Shown: one piece after another, positions 62,906-64,000 of the stretch | Numbering within the stretch: the stretch's first letter is position 1 | Layout of the letters: the number at the start of each line of letters is the position of its first letter | Assembly: GCA_013397865.1 (NCBI GenBank) | Contig: VZTI01004018.1 | Coordinates: 213,840-277,839, forward strand | Source of the DNA: Struthidea cinerea | Taxonomy: Eukaryota; Chordata; Aves; Passeriformes; Corcoracidae | Reading direction: 5' to 3' | DNA length: 64,000 bases | Position numbers and translations under genes: made by a program | The notes under the pieces: model-generated | What the model was told of the DNA's origin: nothing | The model's input: the letters and a program-made list of their open reading frames with translations, nothing else | Databases searched by the model: none

Positions 62906-64000
62906 TAAGGTTCTCTAGAGATGTCACACTGTGTTAAGTGAATTAGATTTGGACTGTGCAGCCAGTGGTTCTTACCAGCTCCAGCATGATCCTTTTTAGC
63001 AGGTGGATTAAGTCTATCAGCTTCTGCAGTCCCTGGCTTCCATCAGTCTTGAGCCTGTGGATTCATTGGCACTGGAGAAGGTAAGTCCCGTAAAAGGGAT
63101 TTTTCTTTGGAATAAAACCACCCCATCAAACCCAGCATCACTTTCAGTTAGTTTTTGAAAAGGCAATTGTAAGAGTTAGTGCTGTGTATTTAGCCCCTTA
63201 TCGCTAATGCTGCATATGCCAAATTACCGTAACTTGGAGCATAGCTCTCATGTTTCTCAGTGTGACTTTTTGGGTCTCAGAAAGTTCTGCTGGATCCAAG
63301 GGGAGCACAGAGTGCTCAAGAGCAGTTCTGTGGCTCTTCCTCGTGTGATCCTGTTTGGACAGGGTGGGAGACAAATTACAGACTGCAATTGCTGGCACCA
63401 AGCATCTGCAGAGGCTACTGACGGACGTTCTCACTCATCTCTCCCTGCAGTAGTGGGGCTGCAGCTGATCCAAAGAACTGTGCAAGAACAAATGAGCTGA
63501 GCAAGAGCCATGCCTTCTAAATGTTTTGAGACACTCTTCTTGTGTGTGTGAAGGTGTTGACCTCCTTTCCAGAAGATTATGGTGGAATTACTTTCTTTCA
63601 AGTGCATTAAGTGATTATCACCTTCACTGCCCCGTTAAGACTTAGCAAAAGGAATGTTAAGTGTACAGATGTTTTATCTGTGGAAATCATGAAGTATCTC
63701 TCAGTTATAGTCAGGTCATACAGCTTTCTCTCTCTTGTTTAGAAGTTCATTGATGGATTGTGGTTCTTAATGTCCAAAAATAATGACATGATTGAGACTT
63801 CCACTGTCTGTGGTCTGAGAGGATATCTAGATATTTACAATTCTTCCTGCTCCACAGTGAACATTGTGCAGCAGTGGAAGGAAAGATGACCATTGTCTGA
63901 GTCAACTCACTCACCTACCCCCACTGCAGGTCTTGGCCACATAGGAATTCAAATGCATTTCAGTTTTTGATTCTTAACCTATAGGACTTGAAATAGCAGT

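Larger units (their letters stand above)
47226..64000 (+). other. CRIM1: CRIM1 intron 2 (5' part, continues past window)
   Basis: At least 16.8 kb of intron; the acceptor lies beyond the right edge. No convincing further exon is visible: I found no ORF with the Cys spacing of a VWC or antistasin-like repeat. Contents are AT-rich and T/G-skewed DNA, an AAT/AAC microsatellite at 50.9 kb, T/G-rich tracts near 58.0 and 61.0 kb, an A18 run at 59.2 kb, a tandem duplication at 62.5 kb and a short GC-rich hairpin at 62.9 kb. No recognisable transposon longer than a few dozen bases was found. Confidence 0.88.

Overview
The window looks like avian (or at least sauropsid) nuclear DNA. It contains CR1-type LINE fragments, including a 3' end that closes with the typical ATTCTATG-like octamer tail. 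I see no L1 or Alu-type elements. One recognisable vertebrate gene is present, with a large GC-rich promoter and long AT-rich introns. The species cannot be fixed from the sequence alone.

Layout. Bases 1-78 are a perfect (GAACCC)13 hexanucleotide array that runs off the window edge into a short CpG-rich patch (79-250). From about 250 to 31,140 the DNA is AT-rich and has no recognisable conserved protein gene. It holds a small CR1 3' end (about 6,881-6,946), a badly rearranged CR1 copy on the minus strand (about 12,606-14,390), microsatellites, a polypurine (GGGAA)n tract at 20.6 kb, several strong inverted repeats, and a 65-codon ORF (minus strand, 14,478-14,675) that reads like a two-helix membrane microprotein. 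A CpG island spans about 31,140-33,340, broken by a 12-base assembly gap (32,228-32,239), and is the promoter of the main gene.

The gene is CRIM1 (cysteine-rich transmembrane BMP regulator 1, also called cysteine-rich motor neuron 1), on the plus strand. Only the first two coding exons are inside. Exon 1 (coding part 32,824-33,175) encodes the signal peptide and the IGFBP-like domain. Exon 2 (47,052-47,225) encodes the following Cys-rich linker. They are separated by a 13,876-bp intron. After exon 2 the rest of the window (47,226-64,000) is the start of intron 2, so the von Willebrand factor C repeats, antistasin-like repeats, transmembrane helix and cytoplasmic tail lie beyond the right edge. 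About 175 residues are encoded here, roughly one sixth of the protein (about 1,036 residues in human).

No RNA gene, CRISPR array, operon or obviously new enzymatic system is visible. The points most worth a second look are the two-helix micro-ORF at 14.5 kb, the internally deleted CR1 that joins its ORF1 lipase/esterase-like domain directly to the reverse transcriptase, the cluster of inverted repeats at 25.6-26.0 kb, the telomere-like hexamer array at the left edge, the architecture of the CRIM1 promoter and 5' UTR, and the recurrent GGGTTTTTTT-type tracts on the sense strand of the CRIM1 introns.
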